A DNA stretch of 64,000 bases from Zantedeschia hybrid cultivar. Its lineage: Eukaryota; Streptophyta; Magnoliopsida; Alismatales; Araceae. The notes under the pieces were generated by a model. The model was not told where the DNA came from, ran no database searches, and saw only the letters and a program-made list of their open reading frames with translations. Where the stretch lies: positions 40,959,194-41,023,193 of the forward strand of contig JARZZO010000012.1 of NCBI GenBank assembly GCA_030544215.1. The letters are read 5' to 3'. Made by a program: the position numbers and the translations under genes. Below are positions 40,580 through 54,178 of the stretch, in pieces. Every line of letters begins with the position of its first letter. Within the stretch, counting starts at the first letter, position 1.

Positions 40580-43500
40580 ATCTCCTACGTGGACTCAAGC
40601 CAATCACCTTCGCATTTGATCTCCATCAAATATAGGTGATGCTCACGTCAAGTCTGTGACTAAAGTTCGATCGGGGATCTGCTAAATCATTCATAAGTAG
40701 AATTATTTTCATTACGTTATTTCCTCTTAATTCTTTGTCTCTTAAGTTGATCGCTCTCACTGTTGTCCTACAACAACGGGACGGGATCGAAGACCTTTTC
40801 GAACTACATCTAGTTCAGGGATGGACTCTTTTATCCATACTGTTCCAATAACAGTATCACATGATTATGTCGTCATCTTAATAGCGAATTCTAGATTAGA
40901 ACCCTTCCAATCTACTCCATACTGTTCTAGCAACAATATCATCTGTAATCATGTTAGTAATAGTTACTAGCTTGGAACTCTTCCAATCCACTACTTTCTG
41001 ATTAAAAGATAAAATCTAAGTTTGACTTGAAATTTGAGTCAATGTGACTCATGGTTTCAAATTATCCTCTCCATATATAGGAGTGCATCCTTAGCACTTC
41101 TCAAGTATTCAATGATATGTTTTACTCCTTCTATCAAGGTTTTCTTGTATCCTTTAAGGAACCTTTCCTTAAAGAAATAAATTCCATATCTTAATAATAG
41201 AGATTTATTATGTAATTTATGTCAAACATTTTGACATACAGATTAAGATAATATCCTTATCGATCTATCTTAAAAGATTCGTATTTCTAATACGTGGGAT
41301 GTTATAACCAAACCTATTATGGAGGATTACATGGTTAATAATGTTTATAATGATAGTAACATCCTGATATCATTCTTAATGACTTTGATGTTATTATCAC
41401 AAAATATTACTGATGCGACCATGCTCTCACTGTCCTCCTTATACACACACAATCTGTAATCATTCTTAATGATCACTTAATATTTGACCATTAAGTCAAA
41501 ACTCTTATTGCAACTTTGAGAAGTTTTAGTTTGATTCAAAAATGATCTTTGAGATCATAACTTGCTTCCTAAATATTCTAAAAGTTTTAAAGTTTTAAAC
41601 TTGCTTTTTAATATCTAACTATCTATTCTCATCATCATGATAGACATTATTGGCAAGTAAAATACTAATAAACTTATTTATGGTAATCGTTGAGAAAAAC
41701 ATGCCCAAGTCTATACTTTGACCTTGACCATTTCTTACAGTTTACCATATAAGTTTTAATTAGTCCATTTGTACTAATCTTCATTATGAAGATTTACTTG
41801 TTTCTGATAGGTACAATACCCTAAAGCAATATTATTAAGTTCCGAACTTGATAGGTGTTATACACTATAGGTTAGAATTCTTAACATATTTGTCAATCTC
41901 AAAGTTGTATTTATAATAGAGAGCTTCCTCATAGATTTAGGATCATGATCCATATTTTTGAACTCTTCTCATTCTACTATCTATGATATGTCAAACATAT
42001 CCTTTTAGCTATTGAGAGAATCTCAAAAATCCTATGAAGCTCTCCTATGTGTGTCATGTATAGTTCCAAATAAATAAAGATTATCTTATAATCTCATGTT
42101 AATTTGTGGGTCTGGAACACCTTCCAGTTTTATCAACTCCCATTGTCTTCTTTGAAGACATATTCCCTCTTCATGGAAGACAGCTTTTAGGACAATATTA
42201 TTCCATTATCGTTTGGCCAATAAATGTAATGTCCAAACTTTTTAGACATCTCACAAATTCACACTACATCATGTTCATTGGGATCCAACTTCTTTGGATC
42301 ATGTCTTTTCCAAAAGATTAGGATATAACTTGACTTTAACATACTTAAAATCAGGCTTATTTATAATTCACATCTCATATGAATTATCTTGTTTCTATAT
42401 CTTATATGGACACATCGATTTATTTGGAACCGTGTGTAAAGTATGGACATCTAATGTTCATACTCATATTTACAATGATATAAGAATTAGACAAATCTTA
42501 TTATGTATTGCACCATATCCCATAAAGTGTTATTCCTCATTATATCATATTGCTATGATATACTATGAAGATCAATCGAGATAGGATACAATTTATCATT
42601 TTTAATGATTTATGTGAATCACGTACTCAAGTATTAATTTATTTGATCAAATCAAAGAATTCTAATACCTTTTACTTTTAGTCACTTCATCTTGATCTTC
42701 TATATCTTAATCTCTTAGATGCATTCGACTAGTACTTCATCAAGTACATATAGCCGAATCTTTCTAAGAGGAAACTATTAAGGTAAGTCTGTAGAAGTAA
42801 TTATCTTTGGCCGTAAGAAGATATTAGGCTATTTATATTAGTATGTATAAGCACTAATAATTTCTTATTGCACAACCCAGTGTACAATGCCATAAATAAT
42901 CAGGATTCACACAGTTCATTTTTATAGGAGACTTGTGAACATTCATTATATGATATGTCACATCAAGAATCTATAGTGTATTGACTGGTTTTAAAATCTT
43001 TCATTTTATTTCTAAAACCATATAGGACAATACTTGTTTCTTCTCAGTCAATGATTTTTCACTTTTACAATTCTTGATCATTAATAGAACTAAATAATAA
43101 TTATTCAGTTTCATACTGTCCCTTGAAGATATACAAAGAATTACTATCTCACAGTAACTTATGCATCTTTGGAACTAGTGTTGAGTCTAACTCATCTCTT
43201 TCATACTCTCGATTACCTTTTACTTGTGTAAGTCTGCATACTATTGCAGATCTGAGAATCATTTCCAATATCTCATATTGGAGATGCTAATTCTCCATAA
43301 GACATGCAAAAATAGATAATAAGAATACTTGAAACTTCTTACAAGTTTTATATTCTTTTCTTCAATATCCTTATATTAGTTGCAGTTGGAGAACTGGTCC
43401 TTCTCTCTTTTAGTTGACTTGTCTTTATCTTTCTCAGGTGTGGGTTCGACCATTTAAGATCTTACCTCTTACTTTACTCAAAGGCATACTATGAATACTT

Positions 43501-43730
43501 CTTCTCCTTGGTCTATCCAAGTAAGAGATGACATGATATTTAATTAGGATAGTGGCTATCACTTGGCCTTGAAGATATTTTTCAGAGTCCTTCTAGCCAA
43601 TCTGAATATGAGAAGTATCGGCATCCAATATGCCAAATCTCGGATTAATAGACAACATTTCAGTTAATAGAGGAAATAAAATGATTTGAGCATACAGTTC
43701 TTATAATTCAATTATGGCCTTTTATCTTGA
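40580..43730 (-). pseudogene. Decayed gag-pol of element P
   Basis: No long ORF, but nucleotide landmarks of element A recur in order: the CTTGGAACTCTTCC run near 40970 (A: 7-20), the CTTCTCAAGTA run near 41100 (A: 163), TTCGTATTTCTAATACGTGGGATG near 41280 (A: 496-516), the CTCCCATTGTCTTC/TCTTCCAAGAAGAC-type block near 42140-42180 (A: about 1430), and the integrase-to-gag region near 42700-43300. Heavy A/T-directed change suggests old, methylation-driven decay (inference). Confidence 0.7.
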
Positions 43731-43739
43731 ATTATTTCT

Positions 43740-44180
43740 CACTATTTTTTGACGGACTATATAACCCTTAAGTACATAGAACGGGAAACTCCGATGGTCT
43801 CCTAGCAGGGATCAGAATCTCAATGACTTGTAGTACAGTCTTATAGATAGCACAACAAACTGTAATACAATTAAAGAACGCCCATCTCATGGGACTTGCA
43901 ACTGCTTGCAATATATGATCATAGTTTTGATTCCCAGAGATTTAATGGCCTTGTAGATAGCACAACAAACCATTAATTCTGGTCTAAGCATTACCACTGT
44001 TATGAGACGGACATATATTAGTATGCAACCCTTGTGGATAGCACAACAAGACTATATGGTTCCTTTACCCCTATCAAAAGACATCTTATGCCATAGCCAG
44101 AGTCTCTCCTTACAATTAGATAGGTCTTGTGGTAGCACAACAAACCTGCCTAAGGTAATTTGAATCCTATGACTATAACG
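43740..44180. repeat. Hairpin repeats of element P matching those of element A
   Basis: Four diverged copies of the GATAGCACAACAAA loop: TACAG/CTGTA at about 43836-43866, TTAATGG/CCATTAA at about 43942-43977 (fully paired here, one mismatch in A), a decayed one near 44030-44060, and one near 44127-44152. Same order and flanking unique sequence as 3155-3560. Confidence 0.82.
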
Positions 44181-44414
44181 ATAGAGGACCACACAGTAAG
44201 TTCTCAACTACTCACATTACGGCATAAATTTTAGCGAGGGTTTTAGATAACTTTTATCTTGGTCTCTACCTAGGTGATAGTTTATAAATATATTGAATAT
44301 ATTTAACTATACCTAGATAATAGCAATTGATTCATAATCAAAAGTAAAACATGCATCAACTATATATGTTCATTTTGTGGCCATGGACAGCATGGTGATT
44401 AACTGGAGCCATAC

Positions 44415-46463
44415 TGTAACGACCCGCCACCCTATAATCGGGGATCCGATTACTAAGTGGATACCGAATCATTAAAATTTGGAGCCAAACTAGGATCTTG
44501 ATAAGTCTGTGAAATAAATGATAAATTAAGCTAAACATTCACATCACATCAAATTGTAAAGGATGTGCAGAAATTAAAAATTATTACAATTCGACTTGAC
44601 TCAGTAAATAATTACATATTCCAACTGAAAATAAATAATTAAGCATACAGGTCTGAAAGGAAAATAACAACTACATTGGGGCATACCCCGGAATAGTGGC
44701 TGCTAGTGCGCAACTCGAGACAACACTCTCCTCGCTACACTTGCCTGGACCCTTACCTGAAAACCGCAGGAGGTGAGTCTCATCGAAATGGACTCAGTAG
44801 GGATCCTTCGATCCCCACCACCCACTCACGCACCCACAAGTGCAATAACACAAATGTAGGCAATTTAAATAAATAAGCAGTAAACACAACTCTCAGATTT
44901 CGATATAAAACACATGCATTCATAAATGTAACATGCACAACTCTGAAACCACTCCACCACGAAGTCCACAACCAGCGCCTCGGCTAAACACACAAACCAC
45001 GTGGCCGAATGCGGAAAACACCGACCCGCTGAAAGCAAACAACCACCCCTCGGATAGCGCGCTGGCTACTTCGGCCTGACCGGCTCTAGGTAGTTCTGCT
45101 TCCCCAGCACGAGTGACACTCCGAGTGTACCACTCCTACACCGGTACTAGCTATACCCCAGGGTACACCAGGTGACCCTCTCTCTAGGCGTTACCTCACC
45201 ACTCCCACACCGGCGCCGTGTCACTCCCACGCACAAAACACAGCACAGTGCGATCCGATCATGTAGAATCCTCGTCCTCAAAGTACGTTTTCAAGTATGC
45301 ATTTAACCAAACTATCTAACAATGTAAACACATGTTAATTGCATGGATTAATGAGATTCTATCTTGAATCGCGTCACCCATGGCCGACGTCATTTACGAC
45401 TCCTAAACTGGTTCATACGAAAAACTGATCTCGGAATATGGCCTAAATCGCATCGCCCTTGGCAGCCGCCATTTAAAATGGCATCGCTGTCCCTGGACAC
45501 TATTCAAGACAGAGACAAAATCTCCTAATCTGGGCTAAATCGCGTCTCGGGTGGAAGCCGCCTTTTAAAATGGCGTCGCTGTCCCCAGATGCCATTTAGC
45601 TCTCGCAGATAGTTTCTCCCCTCCGGCCTCCCTAAATCACAAAGTGGGATATCTCCCCTAAATCGCATAAAAATGTACCAAAATAGGGAAGGAGGAGGAG
45701 AATCCAAATACCCGTTAAAAACCTACCACTCCTCATTTTATAAAGTTAGCATTTTCACCTCAAAAATTCCCTAAACATGCTCCAAAGCGGGAAAAACATG
45801 GTTTTAATCACAACGGAGATCGTCACCCTACCGGTTACTTGAACTCCTCCGTGCTCCTAGCCACCAAACCGCCACTCCACAAGCCGCCGCCGGTACCGCC
45901 GTGGACGCCGTCACTCCATCGGGACGTCGGCCGCCATCTGAAGAGAAATGCGCTGTGGAGGAGATGGTGGTGGTAGTGGTGGGAGTTAGGAAGTTGATGG
46001 AGTGGAGGGAGAGGAGGAATGGGGAGAGGAAAGGAAGGAGAAGGGGGGAAGGGGGAGCATATAGGTCGGAGAGAGGGAGGAGAGAGAAGAGAATGAGTGA
46101 AATGAGGGAAAGGAGGGAGGGTTCACGGGGTCAAACCGAAATCAGCTAAAACGCGTCGTCCAAGATCAATGCCAATCATATGACAAGACGGGTCGTACAT
46201 AGACAGATCTCTGAATGGCATTAACCATGCAAGACGCCATTCAGACGATAAAACGAGGGCCGTACTCTCGCGGCCCAAAATCGGCTCAGGTGGCGCCCAC
46301 GTGGCACATTCTAAAATGCGTCTCCTAACCGGACGCCGTTTGAACCGAGTCGAGCAAGCTCGACGCGAAAAAGAACTCATGCCCCAACCCCACAAAGGCC
46401 CAAACCAAGGGGTTTGATATCGAAACTGACCCAATAATTGGATCCAAAACTTCAATCCTCACA
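44415..46463 (-). repeat. Solo LTR Q (Tekay-type), 2049 bp, target duplication CATAC
   Basis: TGTAACGACCCGCCACCC to TTCAATCCTCACA, flanked by CATAC at 44410-44414 and 46464-46468. Homologous to the T LTRs but clearly more diverged. Seven or more dyads remain with the 10-base gap largely kept even where half-sites have mutated (GCATC, GACAC, GCCGC). The plus-strand ORF at 45901-46149 is compositional. Confidence 0.93.
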
Positions 46464-48590
46464 CATACAATTAATCACCACAACTATATAACAATTATAT
46501 AATCAAAACATGCAAACACACATGCAGTAGTGATCTTATCTCCTTTCGCCTTCCAGATTGTACTTGTGGATCATCCTCGCCTCTCCTCGGCCAACACGAT
46601 TAATGACAACATAAAATAGAATTTGAAACAATTTTTAAATACAAATTAATTGTAAGAAAAAGCCTTATAGCTGAGTACAATAATAGAGGGAGATAGAATT
46701 ACATCGGAATGAGAGAAAGAGAGGGAGGCTCGCAGGCCTCATTAATTAACATTTAATTAATCTTCATCACATTCCATAATGATCCACATTATCACATTCC
46801 ATTACATGATATGAAATTAACTAAATGCATGTCCATGACCACCACAAATTTTAACCATCCGCACATGATAAAACACATCACATGAAGGCTAAAATTTTGA
46901 AAATAATAATTTTGATTTTCTTAAAATCTAGATACCAATCAAAATTGGATAATTTAAATTTTAAAAATCTTATTTTCTAACATGCATTTAAATCTAATTT
47001 AAAGTATCAAACACATGATCATGTGCACACAAGACTAAAATTAAAATTCTGAAATATTCTATGAATTATTTAGAACAATTCTAAAATTAATTAATCTAAC
47101 ACTTAGAATAATCTTAAATCACATTAACAATAATTATTAATGTGAAATAATCTAACATTTATATTGAGTTAAAAATTCCTTAATAACTCTTATAAAAAAA
47201 TTTATAATTTCAATTTTAATTACTTAACAACTCTTTGTTAAGAACCCCTTTATAAATTAATATTTCTCAATAACAATTATTAGGAAATATTAATTAGAAT
47301 ATTTTTAAATAAAATTAGTCTAATAATTAAACAATTCAATCTTTTAATAACTTTATTGAAAGATCCTTTTAAGTAAATTAGATCTTTGAAAACATTAATT
47401 AAGAGACTATTGAGAAAATTAATTAATTATCTTAATAACTATTATTAAGACTTAATTAATCATTAATAACTTCTATTTAGGTTTATTTCTCAAGAAATAA
47501 TTAACACTAGCAATAAATAGTTATTAAGAGTTAAACATTCACTTAATAATCTTTTATTAAGTGTCCCTTAATTAATAAATAATTTCACAACAACAATTGT
47601 TAGGAAATTAAATATCTAATCTCCTAATTAAAATTAATTAACAACATTTGTTAATTAATATTAAGGTCACAACTTAAAAATTAATTAACAACACTTGTTA
47701 ATATTGATTTAAGATCATATCTTAAATATAAACCCCTCTAATCACTAAATTGAAATTATTTACAATTAAGATCATATCTTAATTATAACTCCTTTAATTA
47801 ATTAATTAAAAGTTATTTACAATTAAGATCATATCTTAATTGTAACCCCTCTTATTACTTAATTAAGAGTAAACTAATAACAATTGTTAGCAAAATTTAA
47901 GATCACATCTTAAAAATTAACCCTTTAAGATCATATCTTAAAATCAACCCTCTATAACTCAAAAAATATAAATTCAAAGTTTAAAACACATTTTAAATAG
48001 AATACAGTTTAAAAGTTTAAGTTAAACAGGTTGGGGTTTTATTTAATAAGGGGTTAGAAGGAAAATGGGGTTAAATGGGCTGGTACGGAAGGGGTTTAAT
48101 GGGTTTGGGGTTCAAATGGGCTTGGCCCATTTGGGCCTGGGCTCGGTTCCACCTGGCCGACCCAGGTCAGGTGCCTGGCGCGCTCGGGCCAGTCCAGCGC
48201 ACCCCCCCCCCCCCCCTGGTTGACCCGTTGCACGCCTGGGCGCACGGCCGCTCAGGACCGACCGGTCCACATGTGGCGCACCGACTCAGCCGGCTAGGGT
48301 TTCTTGCCCCCAGCCGTCTGGTTCGCCCTCTTTCCTGGCTCCTCTTTGGCACCAACAGGACGGTGGCCGGCCAAAAGTTGGAAGGGGTGCATCCCCCTTC
48401 CTTCCTTAACATTGGTGATGGCCGGCCGGCAAGGCCCTTGCCTCCAGTAGCTCACTAAAACCAGCGGTTTCAAATTGTTTTGCAAACCATGGCTCCACCC
48501 TTTCTTTGTTCTTTCAACACTTGAAAATTATGTATGGAATCTATTTTAGAATATTAATTTCGTTGTCCCGAAGCGGATCAGAGTGGCACC
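46464..48590 (-). other. Leader of element P
   Basis: Non-coding. AT-rich from 46600 to 48050 with a palindrome array (47090-47960), then a GC-rich block (48060-48450) with a run of 15 C at 48202-48216, next to the primer site. The order of blocks is as in element A. Confidence 0.7.
47090..47960. repeat. AT-rich palindrome array in the leader of element P
   Basis: Many short interrupted palindromes: AAGATCATATCTT and its one-base variant five times (about 47711, 47767, 47824, 47899, 47927), CTTAACAACTCTTTGTTAAG near 47225, CTTAATAACTATTATTAAG near 47431, TTAACAACACTTGTTAA near 47685. The arms differ from the TAACACTTA family of element A although the position in the leader is the same. Confidence 0.72.
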
Positions 48591-48603
48591 TGGCTCTGAT
48601 ACC
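48591..48603 (-). other. Primer binding site of element P
   Basis: The plus strand reads TGGCTCTGATACC, TGGTATCAGAGCC on the element strand with the following A; initiator tRNA-Met type. A few bases (ACCAC) separate it from the LTR end at 48609. Confidence 0.88.
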
Positions 48604-48608
48604 ACCAC

Positions 48609-50186
48609 TATTGAGATCCGGGCGGGGCGTGACGAATGCATTGGAAGCAATAAAATAATTCCCGCCGAATGCCCGTAGATCCGATTCGGAACGATAAACT
48701 AAAATAAAAAACCGGGTTGTGATCACATCACCTTGTGTGGATTTGAATCCGCGACCGTTTCAGTTCCGTCGAGGCGATGCCACTAGCCGCACAATCGTCT
48801 GGCCTCCAACAGTATCCATACGATCCTCCACGATGGTTCGTCCTCGATCCCTCATCCAGATCAGCGAGATCGCTGAAAAATTCTCGCTGCAACGATGTCC
48901 GGATCATCTGGACGGGAATTCCCGACTCTCGGGAAGTCTGCACGGGGGAGACGGGAAGTCTCCCGACGCCTCAAAAGGGGTGCCCAGAGGAGGAGGAGAG
49001 AGAGAGGGAGACGGCCAACCTTGAGAGCTCCTAGAGCTTGGCCCAGGGTTTCTCAACAGTGCGTATATATATTAAGTGTACGCGACTTTTCATAAAAGTC
49101 CCTGAGTTAATATAAATCCAACTTAAGTACCACTGACTGAGTATCATTTTGCGTGTGACCCTCTAGGCCCATTAATCAGCCCTATTTTTAGCCCGTTAAG
49201 TCCAATAATATTTTATTAACTTACTGTAATTAATTAATATGTAATATTTAATTAATTACTTAATCGAATTAACATCTCATGTAAATTCGACTGGACTTTT
49301 GATCAAATTGGGTGCCAAGCAATACTGCATGATCTCGGAAGGTAATGGAGTTCAGCAACCCACTCACGGAACGTATCCGTCCACAATTATCGTGTGGCTA
49401 TAATACTTTGTTTGCACAATGCTTTCGAGTTAACCTAGGGTACGGTCAACTGTAAAACCCTAGATGGTCAACTCACTTTAATCAGACTCCACTATACAAT
49501 ATCCGAAAACACCTTTTCTGATATTGTATCTACTCTGGCCAGAGATTCCTGCAGATCTATTCTAGAGCATTCTCTCTCTAGTTACCTGAGAGCGAACGAT
49601 CCTATATTGAACACACAATCACCTTCGAAGGTATTCCGTTGGACCCGATCCTTGACTATTAGAAATCCCGTGGATAGGGATTCGTAAGCCAAGGTCAAAG
49701 CCAATAAGTCCACCGACAAGATATCTTTCGTGTCTCAAGTCCAAGGACCAACCATGCCACTGTGATGATGAATCAAGCCAGTTGACAGTCAAGTAAATTA
49801 CCATTCGGCGATTCATGTCGGATCAGTTTAGTGAACTCATTCCCCAATTTGCACCTACAGGTTCACCATTATGTCTCTACACAAGTGAATAATAAGATCA
49901 GTCACCTTCATCATATGAGTTGGAATAACTTGTACTAGTCTTACCGGATGTTTGATGTGCTTCTCAAACATCCTATGACTAAGAACAATTAAGAATATGT
50001 ATTAATAAGTCATCAGTCTCATTATTATGATCTCATCATAATCCGATGACTATTGCACACATTCAAGGACTTCATTATGCGTACTTATAAATACGCCAAT
50101 CTACATAACAAATAAATGCCATTTATTAGTGAACCAGATTGAAATAGGTGCCTTATGATTGGTTGTAAGGACACCTATATCCATCA
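48609..50186 (-). repeat. 5' LTR of element P (1578 bp)
   Basis: Plus-strand TATTGAGATCCGGGCGGGG to CACCTATATCCATCA. Matches solo LTR F. The LTR end set by F's target duplication is TATTG on the plus strand, so these LTRs end in TA on the element strand. Next bases TTTAC (50187-50191) should be the target duplication. Confidence 0.88.
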
Positions 50187-50834
50187 TTTACTATGTCCTA
50201 AATCGACTCGGGAGCATTGCACGAATGAAGGATTATATTTACGCGGTAACTGTGGATGGATAGGTTCCATGAGTGGGTTGTTTAACCCCATTGTCTTCCG
50301 GGATCATGCCGTAAGGACTGAGGTTTCGGATTCAGTTTTCGGGTCCGTTTCGAGCCGGATCCCCTGATTTGGACCCTGAGGGGTCTTGAGAGTTTCTTCT
50401 GAATGACGTCTATCCTGCACGACGTCTTTCAAACGGCATCTTGCTGGGTGGACGCCATTTAGGTATTTTGCTGTTGTGCCACGTGGGCGATTTTCGGGCC
50501 GCGAGAGTACGGCCCCTGTCCTGTCGTCTGAACAGCGTCCGTGATGGACGACGCCATTCAGACTGCGACCCTGCGATGTCAGTGTACGGTGCTGGTCTTA
50601 TCGTCTGAACGGCGTCTTTGGTGAGCGACGCATTTCAGAGCTTCTGTCAGTACGGCCCGTCCTGTCATCTGATAGGCGTCTATCTCGGACGACGCGTTTT
50701 ACCCTGTTTCGGATTGACCCCGCGAGCCTTCCCTTCTTTCCCTCATTCTTACCCTCTCACTCTCTCTCCTCGCTCTCTCCACCCTCCGATCCTTCCTTCC
50801 CTTTCCTTTCCCTCTCTTCCTCTCCCACCACTCC

Positions 50835-53170
50835 TGTAACGACCCGCCACCCTATAATCGGGAATCCGATTACTAAATGGGTACCGAATCATTAATTTGG
50901 AACCAAACCAGGATCTAGTAAGTCTGGGAAATAAATAATAAACTAAGCTAAACATTCACATCGCATTGAATTGAAATGAAAGTGCAGGAATTAAAATTAT
51001 TACAATGCGACTCGATACAGCAAATAATTACATACTCCAACTGAAAAGAAATAATTAAACATATAGGCCAGAAATAAATAACAACTACATCGGGGCATAC
51101 CCCGGAACAACCGCTGAAGGCGCTCAACACGCGGCCGCACACGCCGCTCTAGGTCTGCTGAGAGTCCTCACCTGAAAACCACAGGGGTGAGTCTCAAAAC
51201 AAGACTCAGTAGGGATCCTTCGATCCCCACTGCCCACGCACACACCCATAAGTGCAAGGTACAGCTAACGGTAAAGTAACGAGCACAGTTGTAAGTACAA
51301 TTCCTAATTCTCAACGTGGAATCACATGCAATCGACAATATAATAAACATGTATATTCTAAACCAGCCGACTAGGGAACCCACAACTGCCGTCTCGGTAG
51401 AGCTCGCCAACCACACAAACAACGGTAGGAAAACCTCGACCCGCTGAGGCCAAGCAGTAACCCCTCGGATAGCACACTACCTACTCCGGCCCAACCGGCT
51501 CAGGTGGCTACCCCTTCCCTCAGCATGAGTGACTCTCCGAATGTACCACTCCGACACCGGTACTAGCTGACCCCGGGGTTCACCAGGTGACCCTCTCTCA
51601 CTAGGCGTCACCCCGCCCACGCCCCCACCGGCGCTGTGCTCACGCCCCCACCAGCACAGGGTGATAAAGCGCTACAATGTCACTCCAGGTCCACAGTAAC
51701 ACAAAACTCAGCACAGTACGATCCGGCCACGTGAAAAGTCCGCGATCGCATAACACATATGTAGTATCGTCCGGTCATGAAGAATCTATCTCTACCGGGT
51801 ACACTAAAACATGCACTAATCATCCGTCTAACAGTATGAACACATTTTACTGGCATGAATTAGTGAGGTTCTGTCTTGAATCGTGTCGCCCAAGGCCGAC
51901 GCCATTCAAGCTCCATGTACAGGTTCATGTAAAATAGTCTTCAGAATCAAGCCCTAAAAGGCGTCGACACCAGTGGTCGCCTTTTAAAAGGCGTCGACAT
52001 CCTCAGACGCCATTTAACACGGAAATCCAGAAATTCCAAAGAAATTACCCAGGAGATTTCTGCCTAAAAAGGCGTCATGGCTGCCCGACGCTATTCAAAA
52101 CGCGTCGCCCACCCATGACGTCTTTTAGTCCCAGAATCCCGAACTGGCAGACTCTCAGTCAGGCGATTCCTGTCGAAAAGGCGTCGTGATGGCCCGACGC
52201 CATTCAAAAAGGCGTCGTCCATGCACGACGTCTTTCAACCCCAGGAACCAGTCTGCCATAAGCCCGAGGGCTCCCTTTTCAACCCAAACAACCCCAAAAT
52301 TACTCAAAAACGGAGGAGAAAGAGGGGCAATACAATCCATAGGAAATCACATTCATGGCAAATCCCCCATATCATCAAAAGAACACCTAAACATGCTCAT
52401 TCTACCCCCCAAAACCAAAGATCCATAACATGCTTAAACGGGGAAAAACATGGTTTAAACACGATGCTATGGGAACCGTCACCCTACCGGACACTCGAAC
52501 TCCTCCAAGCTTCAAGCCGTCCACCCTTCTCGCCCCACGCCGCCGCCGGTACCGCCGTGGTCGTCCTTGCTCCACCGTGACGTCGGCCGCCGTCCGAAGA
52601 GTAAAACGCCGCAGTGGAGGTGGAGGTGGTAGTGGTAGGAGCTAGGTAGAGGATGGAGTGGAGGGAGAGATGAAATGGTGGGAGGAAAAGAGGGAAGAGA
52701 AGGAATCGCCGCCGAGTTCGCCGGAGGGGAAGGAGAGAGAGAGAGAAGAAAATGAGGGAAAGAAGGAGGGCTCGCGGGGTTAACCAGGGACTGGCTAAAA
52801 CGCGTCGACATCCACGGACGCCTATCAAGTGACGTGACGGCCGCTCTGACAAAAGTCTGAAACGCGTTGTCCTACACAGACGTCGTTCAGACAACTTGTC
52901 AGGGCCGTACTCTGAGACACCCAGAGTTGCAGTCTGAAAGGCGTCGTCCTACGTGGACGCCATTCAGACGACTCGACAGGGCCGTACACTTCGCGGCCCA
53001 AAGCCAGTCCACGTGGCACCCACGTGGCAGAACCTAAAACGCGTCTGCAACGGTGGACGCCGTTTAAACCGCGTCGAGCAGGCTCGACGCGAAACAACAC
53101 AGAGTTCCAGAAGGGCCAGAACTACAGGGTCCGACCCCGAAAACCGAATCTGAAAGTCTCAATCCTTACA
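50835..53170 (-). repeat. Solo LTR R2 (Tekay-type), 2336 bp, target duplication ACTCC
   Basis: TGTAACGACCCGCCACCC to AATCCTTACA, flanked by ACTCC at 50830-50834 and 53171-53175. Very similar to the T LTRs (same dyad clusters at about 51890-52240 and 52800-53090), so younger than R, into which it is inserted in the opposite orientation. Confidence 0.95.
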
Positions 53171-54010
53171 ACTCCACTACCTCTCTACCTCTCACCACTA
53201 CCACCACCACTTCCTTCGCGGCGTTCCATTCTCCGGGCGGCGGGCAACGTCCCGGCGGAGTGGCGACGTCCTCGGGGTACCGGCGGCGGTTTGCGGTGCG
53301 ACGGTTTGGTAGCGGAGCCAGGAGGAGTTCAAGAACCGGTAGGGGGACGAACCTTGCATGGATTGTGATTGTTTTATCCGTGATTCCCATCGTAAAGCAT
53401 GATGCGTTTGGGGTAGAATGAGCATGTTAAGGAAGGGTCTTTCTTAGTGGAATGGCCGTGTTTATGAATGTGGAATTGTGGGTTTCATATGGTAGTTTGG
53501 TTTCCCCTCTTCCTCTTCTGTTTTGGTGTGTTTTTGGGGCGTTTGGGGTGAAAAGGGGGACCCTCGGGTAGAGTTACAGAACCTGGTTTCTGGCGCTAAA
53601 TGACGTCACGCCTGGACGACGCCATTCTAAATGGCGACGGGCCAGCACAACGCCATTTAGGCAGAAATCGCCCTGATTGAGGTTCTGTCAGTTTGGGGTT
53701 CTGGCGCTAAATGACGTCGCGCCTGGACGACGCCATTTAGAATGGCGACGGGCCAGCACAAACCTAGAGTGACAGTTGTAGCGCTTTATCACCCTGTACT
53801 GGTGTGGGTGGAGCACAGCGCCGGTGGGGGTGTGGCGGGGTGACGCCTAGTGAGAGAGGGTCACCTGGTGAACCCCGGGGTTAGCTAGTACCGGTGTGGG
53901 TGTGGTACCTGTGAAGTGTCACTCGTGTTGGGGGAAGGAGTAACCACCTGAGCCAGTTGGGCCGGAGTAGCCAGCGTGCTATCCGAGGGGTTACTGTTTG
54001 GTCTCAGCGG

Positions 54011-54178
54011 GTCGGTGTTTCCCACTTTCGGTTGTGTGGTTGGTGTTTCTTACTTTCGGTTGTGTGGTCGGTGTTTCCCACTTTCGGTTGTGTGGTCGGT
54101 GTTTCCCACTTTCGGTTGTGTGGTCGGTGTTTCCCACTTTCGGTTGTGTGGTCAGTGTTTCCCACTTTCGGAGGCGTG
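54011..54178. repeat. 28-bp tandem repeat, six copies, in solo LTR R
   Basis: Unit GGTGTTTCCCACTTTCGGTT + GTGTGGTC, repeated from about 54014 to 54178 with few changes. The period is not a multiple of three, so the same peptide (VFPTFGCVVG-like) cycles through all three frames and makes overlapping false ORFs. Confidence 0.9.

Larger units (their letters stand above)
39790..50186 (-). mobile_element. Element P: decayed copia element related to A
   Basis: 5' LTR 48609-50186, primer site 48591-48603, leader 44180-48590 (with solo LTR Q inside), pol/gag relic 40580-43730, 3' LTR remnant 39790-40579 whose remainder was displaced by element E. Many landmarks of element A are recognisable in the same order but no reading frame survives. 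It lies inside copia LTR H, with the junction at 50186/50187. Confidence 0.82.

Noticed and set aside
48075..48458. 127-codon plus-strand ORF in GC-rich sequence
   Set aside because: Lies in the GC-rich end of the P leader with a 15-C run; no family motif and antisense to the element.
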